Origin: JAEWWD01 sp964440115
GTDB taxonomy: Bacteria > Bacillota > Clostridia > Christensenellales > CAG-138
Length of the DNA: 64,000 bases
Reading direction: 5' to 3'
Assembly (NCBI GenBank): GCA_964440115.1
Contig: CAYTPV010000006.1
Span: 210,969 to 274,968, forward strand
Shown here: positions 16,377 through 24,278 of the stretch, in pieces
Layout of the letters: each line of letters opens with the position of its first letter
Position numbering within the stretch: the first letter of the stretch is position 1
The notes under the pieces: model-generated
What the model saw: only the letters and a program-made list of their open reading frames with translations
What the model was told of the DNA's origin: nothing
Databases searched by the model: none
Made by a program: the position numbers and the translations under genes

Positions 16377-16967
16377 ATGTGGATCTATGAGAAAAAACTG
16401 CAGTACCCTGTGAAGATTACCTGCCCTGATGTGCGAATGGCGAAACTGCTGATGGCGCAGTATGGCGGCCCGGATTCCGAACTTGCCGCCGGCCTTCGTT
16501 ATCTGACACAGCGTTTTTCCATGCCAAATAACTGTTGCCGTGCAACGGTAAATGATATCGGCACGGAAGAATTAGCCCATTGGGAAATGATTGGAACGAT
16601 GATTTATCAGTGCATGCGCGGCGCAAGCATGGCTGAGCTGACAGCAGCTGGCCTGGCTGGATACTATACCATGCACAACCATGGAGTGTATCCGGTAAAC
16701 CCGGATGGCGTGCCATTTACCGCAAGCTATGTACAGTGTACGGGTGACCCGATCGCTGATTTGACAGAGGATATGGCAGCCGAACAGAAAGCGCGCGCTA
16801 CCTACGAACACCTTATGAATATGACGGATAACCCGGACATCATCGATCCCCTTCGCTTCTTGCGGCAGCGCGAAGTGGTGCATTTCCAGCGCTTTGGTGA
16901 GTGCCTGATGATAGTGCAGGAAATGCAGTGCCAAAAACGTATGACACGCGAAGGGCGCTGCAGCTGA
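16377..16967 (+). CDS. cotJC: Spore coat manganese catalase-like protein CotJC
   Basis: 196 residues, the length of CotJC. It belongs to the manganese-catalase family with a ferritin-like four-helix bundle. Candidate metal ligands are in TEELAHWEMIG (about 62-72) and in AAEQKARATYEHL and REVVHFQRFGE toward the C-terminus. CotJC may remove hydrogen peroxide at the spore surface. The ribosome site AAGGAGG is 8 bases before the ATG. Seven or more cysteines, including NNCCRA and the last-but-one residue, follow the cysteine-rich trend of the operon. Confidence 0.9.
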   Translation: MWIYEKKLQYPVKITCPDVRMAKLLMAQYGGPDSELAAGLRYLTQRFSMPNNCCRATVNDIGTEELAHWEMIGTMIYQCMRGASMAELTAAGLAGYYTMHNHGVYPVNPDGVPFTASYVQCTGDPIADLTEDMAAEQKARATYEHLMNMTDNPDIIDPLRFLRQREVVHFQRFGECLMIVQEMQCQKRMTREGRCS

Positions 16968-16989
16968 AGCATTACATAAAACAAATAAC

Positions 16990-17024
16990 AAAAAAGAACG
17001 GCTGCCGGTTTCCGGCAGCCGTTC
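16990..17024 (-). terminator. Terminator of the RsiV-like gene (possibly also cotJC)
   Basis: A 13-bp perfect stem GAACGGCTGCCGG/CCGGCAGCCGTTC with a 3-base loop. The T run (TTTTTTGTTATTT) is on the minus strand, so it best serves the leftward gene; in the plus direction it has no T run. Confidence 0.75.
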
Positions 17025-17092
17025 AGTAGTTAAAACGGGCTAGGATGTTGCGCTCCTGCGGCATCCCACGCCGCTGATCATGGCGGAAATAT

Positions 17093-17770
17093 TTATGTGC
17101 AGCACGATGAATCCGTATATGGGATTGTAAATACGACAATCCCTGTCGAATAGGGCGCAATTTCGTACTGCTGAAAGTAAATAGCAAAGCCGGAACAAGT
17201 CAGATAATAATTCTCTTCATTGAAGTATTTCGCAATAAGGGTCGGATAATCTTCAAAATAGATTCCGGGATTTTGCGCGATATCTTTATTTGCTTGTTCT
17301 GTTATATAGTCGATCAACAACGCGCTATTATCTTGCTCAGCAGGGAAGAAGCATGAGAGCGGCAGGCTGCATCCGCCCAAAAGGCTCCAGGTATTTGATG
17401 ACCTGATTGTGCCGCCATGAGCGCCGCCAGTAAACGTATATTGATCCCGGTACAAGCTTAAATGGCAATCCTGATTGTAGGTAATCTCATAGTTCAAAAC
17501 AGCTTCATAAAGGCGAAATGGTAACTTGTTTTCCTGGGATTCCTTATATGCGGCAACAGCCTGCTGGAATAAATCACTGGATACATAATGCAAAAAGCTG
17601 CAGACTTGCGCTTGAATTTGGAAGTTTATGCTGTCTTGCGCGTAAGGGCAATAGCACAAGGTGACTTTGGGGTAGAGGATAGAAAGCGTGAGCATGGGAG
17701 TGTTGTTGTAGGTAAAGGTCCGTTTGATTTTACACATGGCAATGTTTGCGCAATAGTTTAGCGGATCCAT
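17093..17770 (-). CDS. DUF3298 / RsiV-like domain protein
   Basis: 225 residues from ATG 17770, eight bases after GGGAGG; a frame to 17833 is open but unsupported. The fragment YRDQYTFTGGAHGGT is the signature of DUF4163/DUF3298 proteins such as the anti-sigma factor RsiV and the deacetylase PdaC. No membrane segment, signal peptide or deacetylase domain is seen, so the domain stands alone and may be cytoplasmic. In RsiV the domain binds lysozyme; whether this one does is unknown. Confidence 0.7.
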   Translation of the reverse strand: MDPLNYCANIAMCKIKRTFTYNNTPMLTLSILYPKVTLCYCPYAQDSINFQIQAQVCSFLHYVSSDLFQQAVAAYKESQENKLPFRLYEAVLNYEITYNQDCHLSLYRDQYTFTGGAHGGTIRSSNTWSLLGGCSLPLSCFFPAEQDNSALLIDYITEQANKDIAQNPGIYFEDYPTLIAKYFNEENYYLTCSGFAIYFQQYEIAPYSTGIVVFTIPYTDSSCCT

Positions 17771-17869
17771 AGAACATACCTCCCTATTTGGCTTTAGACA
17801 TTGTATTCGGGCAAGGTGAAGGTTGATACGCAAAGAAAGATTGCAGGCGGGGAACTATCAGACAAATAC

Positions 17870-17900
17870 TTGTCCGCTATTGAATTTGTGATACTATAAT
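17870..17900 (+). promoter_or_regulatory. Candidate promoter of the DUF4342/two-component operon
   Basis: TTGTCC (17870-17875), a long 19-base spacer and a perfect TATAAT (17895-17900). The spacer length lowers confidence. Confidence 0.4.
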
Positions 17901-18027
17901 GATGTAAATTGCCACCTCTTTTTAATCCCCCTTTAATGCGGGATAAAGGGCATCTTTATCATGCCGCCGTATGATAGGGATACCAAAACAAACAAACAGA
18001 CTGTACGAGAAGGGGAGAGAATATTAC

Positions 18028-18594
18028 ATGGCAACAATGGAACATGTCGAAAAGCTTCGCGAAAAAGCAAATGTAAGTTACGCCGAAGCAAAAGCGGCTC
18101 TGGACGCCTGCGGTGACGATCTCTTAGAGGCTCTGCTTTATCTGGAGCGGCAAGGGAAGGTAAATCCGCCCGAACACGGCGGCTTCTATTCGTCCAAGGA
18201 TGAGCAGAAAGACAAGCAGAGCGATACGGCGCAAACCGTTCATTCAAGCGAACCGAAGGGAGAGTCGTTCTCTGAGCTGATGGGCCGCTTCTTTCGCTGG
18301 ATACGCGGCCTTATTGTGAAGAGCTGCGAAAATCGGTTTGATGTGCAGCGCGGTGACAGCCAGATCATCACCATGCCTGTTCTTGTGCTTATTCTGCTGC
18401 TGGTCTTCTGTTTCTGGCTTGTCATTCCTTTGCTGATCATCGGCCTATTTCTCGGGTGCCATTACCGTTTCCATGGCAAGGAAGTAGAAAAAACGGCTGT
18501 AAATAAGGTAATGCAATCGGCCGAAAATGCAGCGGAAACCATTAAGACGGACATCAGGGAAGCGGCGGATAAAAATAAAGAGCGCGCTGAATAA
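18028..18594 (+). CDS. DUF4342 domain membrane protein with UBA-like N-terminus
   Basis: 188 residues from ATG 18028 after GGGGAGAG. Residues 5-40 (VEKLREKANVSYAEAKAALD) resemble the UBA/TS-N three-helix domain of elongation factor Ts and nascent-chain proteins. A long membrane segment lies at about 118-143 (ITMPVLVLILLLVFCFWLVI), followed by a charged amphipathic helix to the end. The layout fits DUF4342, whose function is unknown. It lies 30 bases before a response regulator gene and is probably cotranscribed with the two-component system, suggesting a target or accessory of that system. Confidence 0.7.
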   Translation: MATMEHVEKLREKANVSYAEAKAALDACGDDLLEALLYLERQGKVNPPEHGGFYSSKDEQKDKQSDTAQTVHSSEPKGESFSELMGRFFRWIRGLIVKSCENRFDVQRGDSQIITMPVLVLILLLVFCFWLVIPLLIIGLFLGCHYRFHGKEVEKTAVNKVMQSAENAAETIKTDIREAADKNKERAE

Positions 18595-18624
18595 AGGAAG
18601 AAAATTCAGGGAGGACAATAGCCG

Positions 18625-19296
18625 GTGAAAGAACGCATCCTGATTGTAGAAGACGAGGAGAAACTTGCGCGTTTTGTGGAGCTGGAGCTCTCCTACGAGG
18701 GCTATGATATCAAAAAAGCTGCGGATGGCCGCACCGGCTTAGAACTTGCCGAGTCGGGTAACTTCGACTTGATACTGTTGGATGTGATGCTGCCGGGACT
18801 GAACGGACTCGAGGTGCTTCGCCGCTTGCGGCGAAGCTCTTCTGTTCCCGTCATACTGCTTACGGCGCGGGATGCGGTCATGGATAAGGTGACGGGACTC
18901 GACAGCGGCGCAGACGATTATGTCACGAAACCCTTTGCCATTGAGGAATTGTTGGCCCGTATCCGTGTGACGCTGCGCAAAAATCGTCCGGAGCAGGAGG
19001 CAAGCAGGATTGGGCGGCTATCCCTTGACGCGGCTAGGCATATCGCCCGTATGGACGATGTGGAACTGAATTTGACTAAGCGCGAGTTTGATCTGTTGCA
19101 GCTGTTAATGGAAAACAAGGGTTTCGTACTCACCCGAGATGTGCTGCTGCAGCGGGTGTGGGGATATGACTATCAGGGGGAGACTAACACCGTGGACGTG
19201 TATATCCGATTCCTGCGGCAAAAGATTGACGAAACCTTCGATGTAAGATATATCCATACGGTTCGTGGCGTAGGGTATGTACTGCGGGAACAGTAG
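18625..19296 (+). CDS. OmpR-family response regulator
   Basis: 223 residues: a receiver domain (1-115) and a C-terminal winged-helix DNA-binding domain (about 125-223). The phospho-acceptor should be Asp53 in LILLDVMLPG, with the acidic pair VEDEE at the N-terminus, Thr in LTAR and Lys in VTKPF. The start is GTG, with AGGGAGG 10 bases upstream. It pairs with the histidine kinase encoded 20 bases downstream. The genes it controls cannot be told from the sequence. Confidence 0.92.
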   Translation: MKERILIVEDEEKLARFVELELSYEGYDIKKAADGRTGLELAESGNFDLILLDVMLPGLNGLEVLRRLRRSSSVPVILLTARDAVMDKVTGLDSGADDYVTKPFAIEELLARIRVTLRKNRPEQEASRIGRLSLDAARHIARMDDVELNLTKREFDLLQLLMENKGFVLTRDVLLQRVWGYDYQGETNTVDVYIRFLRQKIDETFDVRYIHTVRGVGYVLREQ

Positions 19297-19316
19297 GCTG
19301 ATGTAGAGGGGGAGGC

Positions 19317-20792
19317 ATGAAAATCAATTCGCCCCGAGTAAAACAAAAAAAAGGTGGCGCCTCTCTTACCTGGCGGCTCACCGGCAATCAATTTCTTCGT
19401 TCACTTGCACACACCTTCTGGCTGGATGTACTTCTGGTGCTCCTTTTTGCGCTCAGTCTGGCAATCTGGACCGAGTGGCAGGCCATAGAAATAAGTCCAA
19501 GGCTCCAAAAACAGTCAGGTACAGAGCTGCTCCTTAAAGACTGGGAGTATCAATACGGTCAGGGAGAGCCTAAGGGCTTCAGCCTGCCCGGATTGATTGA
19601 GACGGAATTGATGAAACATAACCCGTCAATTCCACCGGATACTACAAGAGAACTCAGCTTTCCCACCGGTTCAACGCTTCTGAGCAGATTGAATTCGGCC
19701 ACTTATACGGTCACAATTCCAACACCTCAATCCAATCAACTGCTGATACTCACGTATCATTGGTATCGGCCGGTTCGTATATTCCTTGGATGCTTTACTG
19801 CACTTTTGATCGTGCAATTCATAAGTCTCATAAACGGCATTTCTGCGGTGAGCCGCTCAGTAAGCCGCACGCTGCAGCCCATCTACGAGCTGACCCTCAC
19901 AGCCGCCCGTACCATTGACAACGAGCAGAACCGTCAGAGAGTAGATAGCCCCTCTCTTGATGGTACAATCCGGACTCTAAATACCATCACTGAAAACCGG
20001 CTGCATACACGTATTGTCATTGCAGATGAGCATCAGGAACTGAAGGGGCTTGCCAACGCCATCAACGAGATGCTGGATCGGCTGGATGCTGCCTATCAAT
20101 CCCAGCTGCGTTTCGTATCCGATGCGTCACATGAGCTGCGTACACCCATCGCGGTGATACAGGGCTATGCCAACATGCTGGATCGCTGGGGAAAGCAGGA
20201 TGAACAGACTTTGCAGGAATCCATCGATGCTATCAAAAGCGAAGCAGCCAGCATGCAGGATCTGGTGGAACAATTGCTTTTCCTGGCCCGCAGCGACAAC
20301 GATTCAATCAGGCTCAATACAGGGCTTGTAGACGTTTCCTCCCTTGCGGAGGAGGTGCTGTCAGAAACCAAGATGATAGACGAAGCACATACCTATGACT
20401 CTACTATAAGCCCGGCGCTTACTGTCTACGGCGACGCACATCTTATCAAGCAGGCGCTCCGAATATTCGTTGATAATGCCATTAAGTATACCCCTGCAGG
20501 CGAACGCATCCACATTGGTGTGAAGCGTGATGGCAGCAATGTCGCCTTGTCGGTATCGGACAACGGCGTCGGCATACCGGAACAGGATCTGCCCCATGTA
20601 TTTGACCGTTTCTTCCGGTCAGAACAATCCCGTGCCCGTAAAACGGGGGGGACAGGATTGGGGCTGTCCATCGCCAAATGGATCGTTGATCGCCATGGGG
20701 GCCATGTGGAACTGCTCAGCCGCAAGGAGATTGGCACGCGTATCGTATTCCTGCTGCCATATTGCGGCGAAGCGACAGGAGCATCGCTATAA
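19317..20792 (+). CDS. Membrane sensor histidine kinase
   Basis: 491 residues. Membrane segments are at about 33-51 and 152-176, enclosing a roughly 100-residue extracytoplasmic sensor region. A HAMP-like linker follows, then HisKA with His272 in DASHELRTP, and an ATPase domain with VDNAIKYTP (N box), DNGVGIPEQD (G1) and GGTGLGLSIA (G2). It should phosphorylate the response regulator encoded immediately upstream. The signal is unknown. The HAMP region contains an apparent insertion of about 40 residues (190-230) before the dimerisation helix. Confidence 0.9.
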   Translation: MKINSPRVKQKKGGASLTWRLTGNQFLRSLAHTFWLDVLLVLLFALSLAIWTEWQAIEISPRLQKQSGTELLLKDWEYQYGQGEPKGFSLPGLIETELMKHNPSIPPDTTRELSFPTGSTLLSRLNSATYTVTIPTPQSNQLLILTYHWYRPVRIFLGCFTALLIVQFISLINGISAVSRSVSRTLQPIYELTLTAARTIDNEQNRQRVDSPSLDGTIRTLNTITENRLHTRIVIADEHQELKGLANAINEMLDRLDAAYQSQLRFVSDASHELRTPIAVIQGYANMLDRWGKQDEQTLQESIDAIKSEAASMQDLVEQLLFLARSDNDSIRLNTGLVDVSSLAEEVLSETKMIDEAHTYDSTISPALTVYGDAHLIKQALRIFVDNAIKYTPAGERIHIGVKRDGSNVALSVSDNGVGIPEQDLPHVFDRFFRSEQSRARKTGGTGLGLSIAKWIVDRHGGHVELLSRKEIGTRIVFLLPYCGEATGASL

Positions 20793-20884
20793 AAGGGCGA
20801 AAAAGATATACAAACCCAATGGGGTATGGTGGATTCAATTTGTGAAATAATTCCGCCATGAGCGGCATTTTAACTATAGAAAAC

Positions 20885-20917
20885 CCATAGACAAAGTCCG
20901 TCGGACTTTGTCTATGG
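20885..20917 (-). terminator. Terminator of the small membrane protein gene
   Basis: A 15-bp perfect stem CCATAGACAAAGTCC/GGACTTTGTCTATGG with a 3-base loop lies between convergent genes. A short T run (GGTTTTC) follows on the minus strand; it may also stop readthrough from the kinase gene. Confidence 0.65.
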
Positions 20918-20925
20918 TTAGTAAA

Positions 20926-21165
20926 TTACCATTTGGAACAGAGTAATATAACCGGCAGAGCAACGATGTTGAGCAGGAAGAAGATTCCTAAAAATGCAAT
21001 CAGCCCGCCGCTAAATAAGAAGCATAACAGAAATATCACGCCCTGTACCACCCAAAAGGCCACCCGAAAAGCCGACTTTACGGCAAAGAACACAAGTTTA
21101 AATACCAGCCAAACCGGCCCAATCACCAGAAGCAATGCAAACATAAGCCCCAAAAATCCAATCAC
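20926..21165 (-). CDS. Small hydrophobic membrane protein of unknown function
   Basis: 79 residues, mostly hydrophobic, with two likely membrane segments: about 3-32 and about 42-72. No family is recognised. The stop is followed by a strong hairpin, which supports a real gene. It converges on the two-component operon. The composition (Phe, Leu, Val, Gly) resembles small integral membrane proteins found beside sensor kinases, but no functional claim can be made. Confidence 0.5.
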   Translation of the reverse strand: MIGFLGLMFALLLVIGPVWLVFKLVFFAVKSAFRVAFWVVQGVIFLLCFLFSGGLIAFLGIFFLLNIVALPVILLCSKW

Positions 21166-21258
21166 GACGATCTACCGCCTTCTCCAAAATTCTTCTGTGA
21201 GCATAACAGAAGAATGCTTTGGAGAAATGCAAAATAGATGAAAATTAGATTAAAATTA

Positions 21259-21480
21259 CTAAGACATGTAAGCTTCAGTATTGTTGTGCACATCAACTCT
21301 TAAGGTAGTTGAATGAGAGGAGATACCGTCATTTCCTTCGTATCGTGCAACCTGAAACCGTGGCGGCACGTCATATGTATATACAGTAATATCTTCCAGT
21401 TCACTCCAAACTGTGAGGGGAATGGGATGCAATCGTATGAATGCCATACCGCTATCGACCAACGGGGACGGAACTGACAA
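21259..21480 (-). pseudogene. Possible coding remnant
   Basis: A 73-codon frame has protein-like composition (PIPLTVWSELEDITVYTYDV then PPRFQVARYEGNDG) and a sensible beta-strand pattern, but there is no ribosome site, the start would be a TTG and it overlaps the beginning of the MFS gene. It could be the tail of a decayed gene displaced by the transporter cassette. No family was recognised, and chance is not excluded. Confidence 0.25.
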
Positions 21481-22539
21481 AAATCACACGCAGCGTCTTC
21501 CAAGTGCATATGCGAGCCATCGCATCACTTGGGCATATGCGCTAGCACATTTCTTTGTCGACTTTTGCTCAGCGACGCTGATATTCGGCGCACTGCCCAA
21601 TGAAGGTGACTGGCGGCTGTCGCTGCTGCTGTACAATTTCTGCGCATTCGCACTGCAGATGCCTATAGGCCTGCTTACCGACCGATATGGGAAAAGCTTG
21701 ATGTGCGTGAAATTCGCTTGCATGTTTCTAGCAGCAGCTTGTTTGTTGGGAATTATGTCGGGCGGCTGGCTGTCACCGTTTATCGCAGTCCTCGCCGGAT
21801 TAGGCAACGGTCTGTTTCATATCGGCGCGGGCATAGCGGTACTTCAAAGAAGCGGGAAATCCGCCGGGCCCTTGTGGATATTTGTTGCTCCCGGCGCATT
21901 AGGCGTTTTTCTCGGTACAATGCGGGCAGGCAGGGAGGCTATCCGCTGACCGTGGTTTGTCTGCTGCTGGCTGCACTTGCCGTGGTGCTTTTTCTCGCCA
22001 AGCTAGTGCAAAACGGAAGCCAAAGTGCGGATCACATTCCTTTTTCACTTGCTTCGCCGGAGCATATGCCAGCGCTCTTCTGCATGGCCTGTCTTTTTCT
22101 CGTGGTATGCCTGCGTTCCTATATGGGAATGGCTCTTCCGTTTTCATGGAAGGGAGAGGGCGTTTACCCTGCGGCTTTGGTTCTGGCGTCAATGTTCGGT
22201 AAGGCTACAGGCGGCCTACTGGCGGATCGATTGGGCGCAGTACGGGCATCTGTTTCCGCGCTGTCGATTGCTGCGGCATTGCTGCTTTTCCCGACATATC
22301 CTCTTGCGGGGGCCGTTGCAGTGTTCTTGATCAACGTTACGATGCCCGTTACACTTTGGGGGCTGGCGAGGGTGTTTTCCGGCGCAAAGGGCTTTTCCTT
22401 TGGGTTGCTGACATTTGCCCTGTTCTTGGGCTTTGTGCCGTTGCTGCTGGGTATTCAAGCTCCAACATATGCTGTATTCCCGGCAGCGGTTGCGGTATCT
22501 GCCGTGATACTTTATGCAGGCTTGAGGAGGACGCAGTGA
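21422..22539 (+). pseudogene. MFS transporter, interrupted by a frameshift
   Basis: Two overlapping frames join into one protein of about 370 residues. The first runs from about 21422 (ATG; GTG 21413 also possible) through ALAHFFVDFCSA and PIGLLTDRYGK to a TGA at 21947-21949. The second continues from near 21925 with GGYPLTVVCLLLAALAVVLF and ends at 22539 with GKATGGLLADRLGAVRASV and several membrane segments. Continuity is restored by adding one base in the purine tract GGCAGGGAGG near 21930-21940. The N-terminal half has the MFS loop 2-3 motif. It may be a pseudogene or a sequence error. The following gene overlaps its stop. Confidence 0.75.
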
Positions 22540-22883
22540 CAACACACGGAATTCTATTGTCTCTGGCCGTATCCCTTGGGCTGACGATTGTGCTGGAGCT
22601 TGCATTCGCAGCTATTATTGGCATACGCTTGAAAAAAGACCTGTTGCTTGTTTGCGCCGTAAACGTAGCGACCAATCCTCCGGCCGTTTTAATCCATTGG
22701 TTTTGCATGGCTTACACGTTCTGCCAGCCGGCGTTTTCAACAATTCTAATTGAGACTGCTGTGATCTTGACAGAGGCGTACTATTATAGGCGTTATACCG
22801 GTATGCGGCGCCCGTTCCTGTTTTCCTTAGGAGCAAACCTGTTTTCCTTTGGTATCGGGGCGACACTCAATATTCTGTTTTGA
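22536..22883 (+). CDS. Small integral membrane protein of unknown function
   Basis: 115 residues from GTG 22536, which overlaps the MFS stop (GTGA) and has AGGAGG six bases upstream. Hydrophobic segments at about 5-28, 38-60, 62-82 and 95-113 suggest four membrane spans. The hydrophilic link EAYYYRRYTGMRRP precedes the last one. No family is recognised. Tight coupling to the transporter upstream and the SH3-like protein 9 bases downstream suggests one operon acting at the cell envelope. Confidence 0.6.
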   Translation: MTTHGILLSLAVSLGLTIVLELAFAAIIGIRLKKDLLLVCAVNVATNPPAVLIHWFCMAYTFCQPAFSTILIETAVILTEAYYYRRYTGMRRPFLFSLGANLFSFGIGATLNILF

Positions 22884-22892
22884 GGTGAAAGT

Positions 22893-23732
22893 ATGAAGAA
22901 ACGAATTTGGGCCGGGATGTGTGTGTTTCTATCTGTGCTGTTAGTTGCATCAAGCGCTGCTGCGGATGTGCTTTGGGAGCCGAACGACAGCTTTTATAAC
23001 GTATCTCGTGACCAGTGCGAGATACTCGGACGGCATTTTAAAGCAAACGGCGGAACCGGAAGGACAAGCGTCTACAATCAGCCGGGGTCAGGCGTTAAGG
23101 CGGATGAAATCCCAAACGGAAGTGAACTGTTTGTTTCGTTCACCTATAAAGATAAACAGGGCAGTGAGTGGGGAGTCGTACAGTATCTGCATGACCGGGC
23201 TGCCGATACGGTTGCGGAAACATATAATTCTGACGGCGCGATAACCGGCTGGATACGTATGGATGATCTGGCGCTCGTTTATGATCACATTTCATTTGAC
23301 GATGAGCATGGGAATGAGTTTGTTCCCTACAACGGCGATTATGACGCGCTGCGAAATGCGAAAGGCGTGATATTCTGGACTTATCCCGGCTCAGGAGAGA
23401 CTGTAAGCACACAGAACAAGATAACGGAAGACTTCCGTATTGAGCACGCCTATACGGATGCTGCCGGGTATCAATGGGGATATGTGGAATACTATTTCGG
23501 GTACCGCTCTTTCTGGGTTTGCATCAGTGATCCGTCTGATCCAAATCTACCCGCCAACACGCCTAGACCGCAGGCTGCAATCATGCCACAAACCACAGCT
23601 TCGCCAGCGGTACTTAATGCGGTGTCGACGCAGACCACTCTGATTGTAATTCTTGTACCTGCGGTAACCGTGGTAACAATGATTTTGATTAACATGTTCT
23701 GGAAGAAAAAGGACGGTAACAAAAAAGCATGA
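22893..23732 (+). CDS. Secreted SH3-like protein with C-terminal membrane anchor
   Basis: 279 residues. Signal peptide 1-24 ends at SSAAA. Two similar segments follow, one around 45-130 (SVYNQPGSG ... WGVVQYLHD ... GWIRMDDLALVY) and one around 150-215 (FWTYPGSGETV ... WGYVEYYFGYRSFWVC), both with the look of bacterial SH3 domains. A Pro/Thr-rich spacer leads to a membrane segment at about 248-270 and a Lys-rich tail. The protein should be exposed outside the cell and tethered at its C-terminus. Third gene of the MFS cassette; the ribosome site is GAGGTG. Confidence 0.6.
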   Translation: MKKRIWAGMCVFLSVLLVASSAAADVLWEPNDSFYNVSRDQCEILGRHFKANGGTGRTSVYNQPGSGVKADEIPNGSELFVSFTYKDKQGSEWGVVQYLHDRAADTVAETYNSDGAITGWIRMDDLALVYDHISFDDEHGNEFVPYNGDYDALRNAKGVIFWTYPGSGETVSTQNKITEDFRIEHAYTDAAGYQWGYVEYYFGYRSFWVCISDPSDPNLPANTPRPQAAIMPQTTASPAVLNAVSTQTTLIVILVPAVTVVTMILINMFWKKKDGNKKA

Positions 23733-23867
23733 GTACAAGCAAACAGGAAGACTGAAAGGCCAGCGATACCGCTACCTGAAGGGTACGATTTTTACATATC
23801 AGCTTAAACGGAACAGCTATGACATGTTGAGCCAATATTCTTGCAGCTTAGATATAAATAATTAGAC

Positions 23868-23889
23868 GAGGGAGCCAAACGGCCCCCTC
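23868..23889 (+). terminator. Possible terminator after the SH3-protein gene
   Basis: The stem GAGGGAGCC/GGCCCCCTC has one mismatch and a 4-base AAAC loop, followed by TTTACC. It is weak, but it is placed between convergent genes. Confidence 0.35.
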
Positions 23890-23936
23890 TTTACCAAGGA
23901 GAAATTGTTATAGTCCGGATTTGTTTTAGCCGGAAT

Positions 23937-24107
23937 TTATCTGGAAGCTGCTGCCCTTTCAGCCATTTCAATGGCTTTTTGGACCATCCTTCCGCAATCG
24001 CGCGAAGATACAGAACCCCATCCATCGCTTGCGACCTGATCGCCAACGCCCAATTCCTGAGCAATGACTTGTTTAAGACCTTCCGACATCATGCCTCTCC
24101 TGGCCAT
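23937..24107 (-). CDS. Alpha/beta-type small acid-soluble spore protein
   Basis: 56 residues, found by reading the sequence. ATG 24107 follows AAGGAGG by seven bases. The order MARRGMMSEGLKQVIAQELG, GWGSVSSRDCG and MVQKAIEMAE matches the short clostridial class of alpha/beta SASP (compare the usual ELAKELG, GWG..RARDAG, MVKRAIE.AE). These proteins coat and protect DNA in the dormant spore and are cut by the GPR protease on germination. Divergences are IAQELG at the protease site region and a Cys in place of Ala in RDCG. No good sigma-G promoter was found. Confidence 0.8.
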   Translation of the reverse strand: MARRGMMSEGLKQVIAQELGVGDQVASDGWGSVSSRDCGRMVQKAIEMAERAAASR

Positions 24108-24278
24108 AGTTGTACCTCCTTCAGTAAATTTGCGGAAAAAACTCCCGCATGTCTATTTTCTGCTAATAGACGGTTATTTACTGATGGTAATGCATAGTAC
24201 AAATTAGTAAACTATCCAGCTCAATGCTTCGCATGATACAAAAAGATTGTTAGAAAAAATTCAAAGAAAGCCTTGCCC

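Noticed and set aside
23733..23866. Short frame reading HEYKQTGRLKGQRYRYLKG after the SH3-protein gene
   Set aside because: It has no start codon or ribosome site and no recognised family; it could be a remnant but the evidence is too thin.
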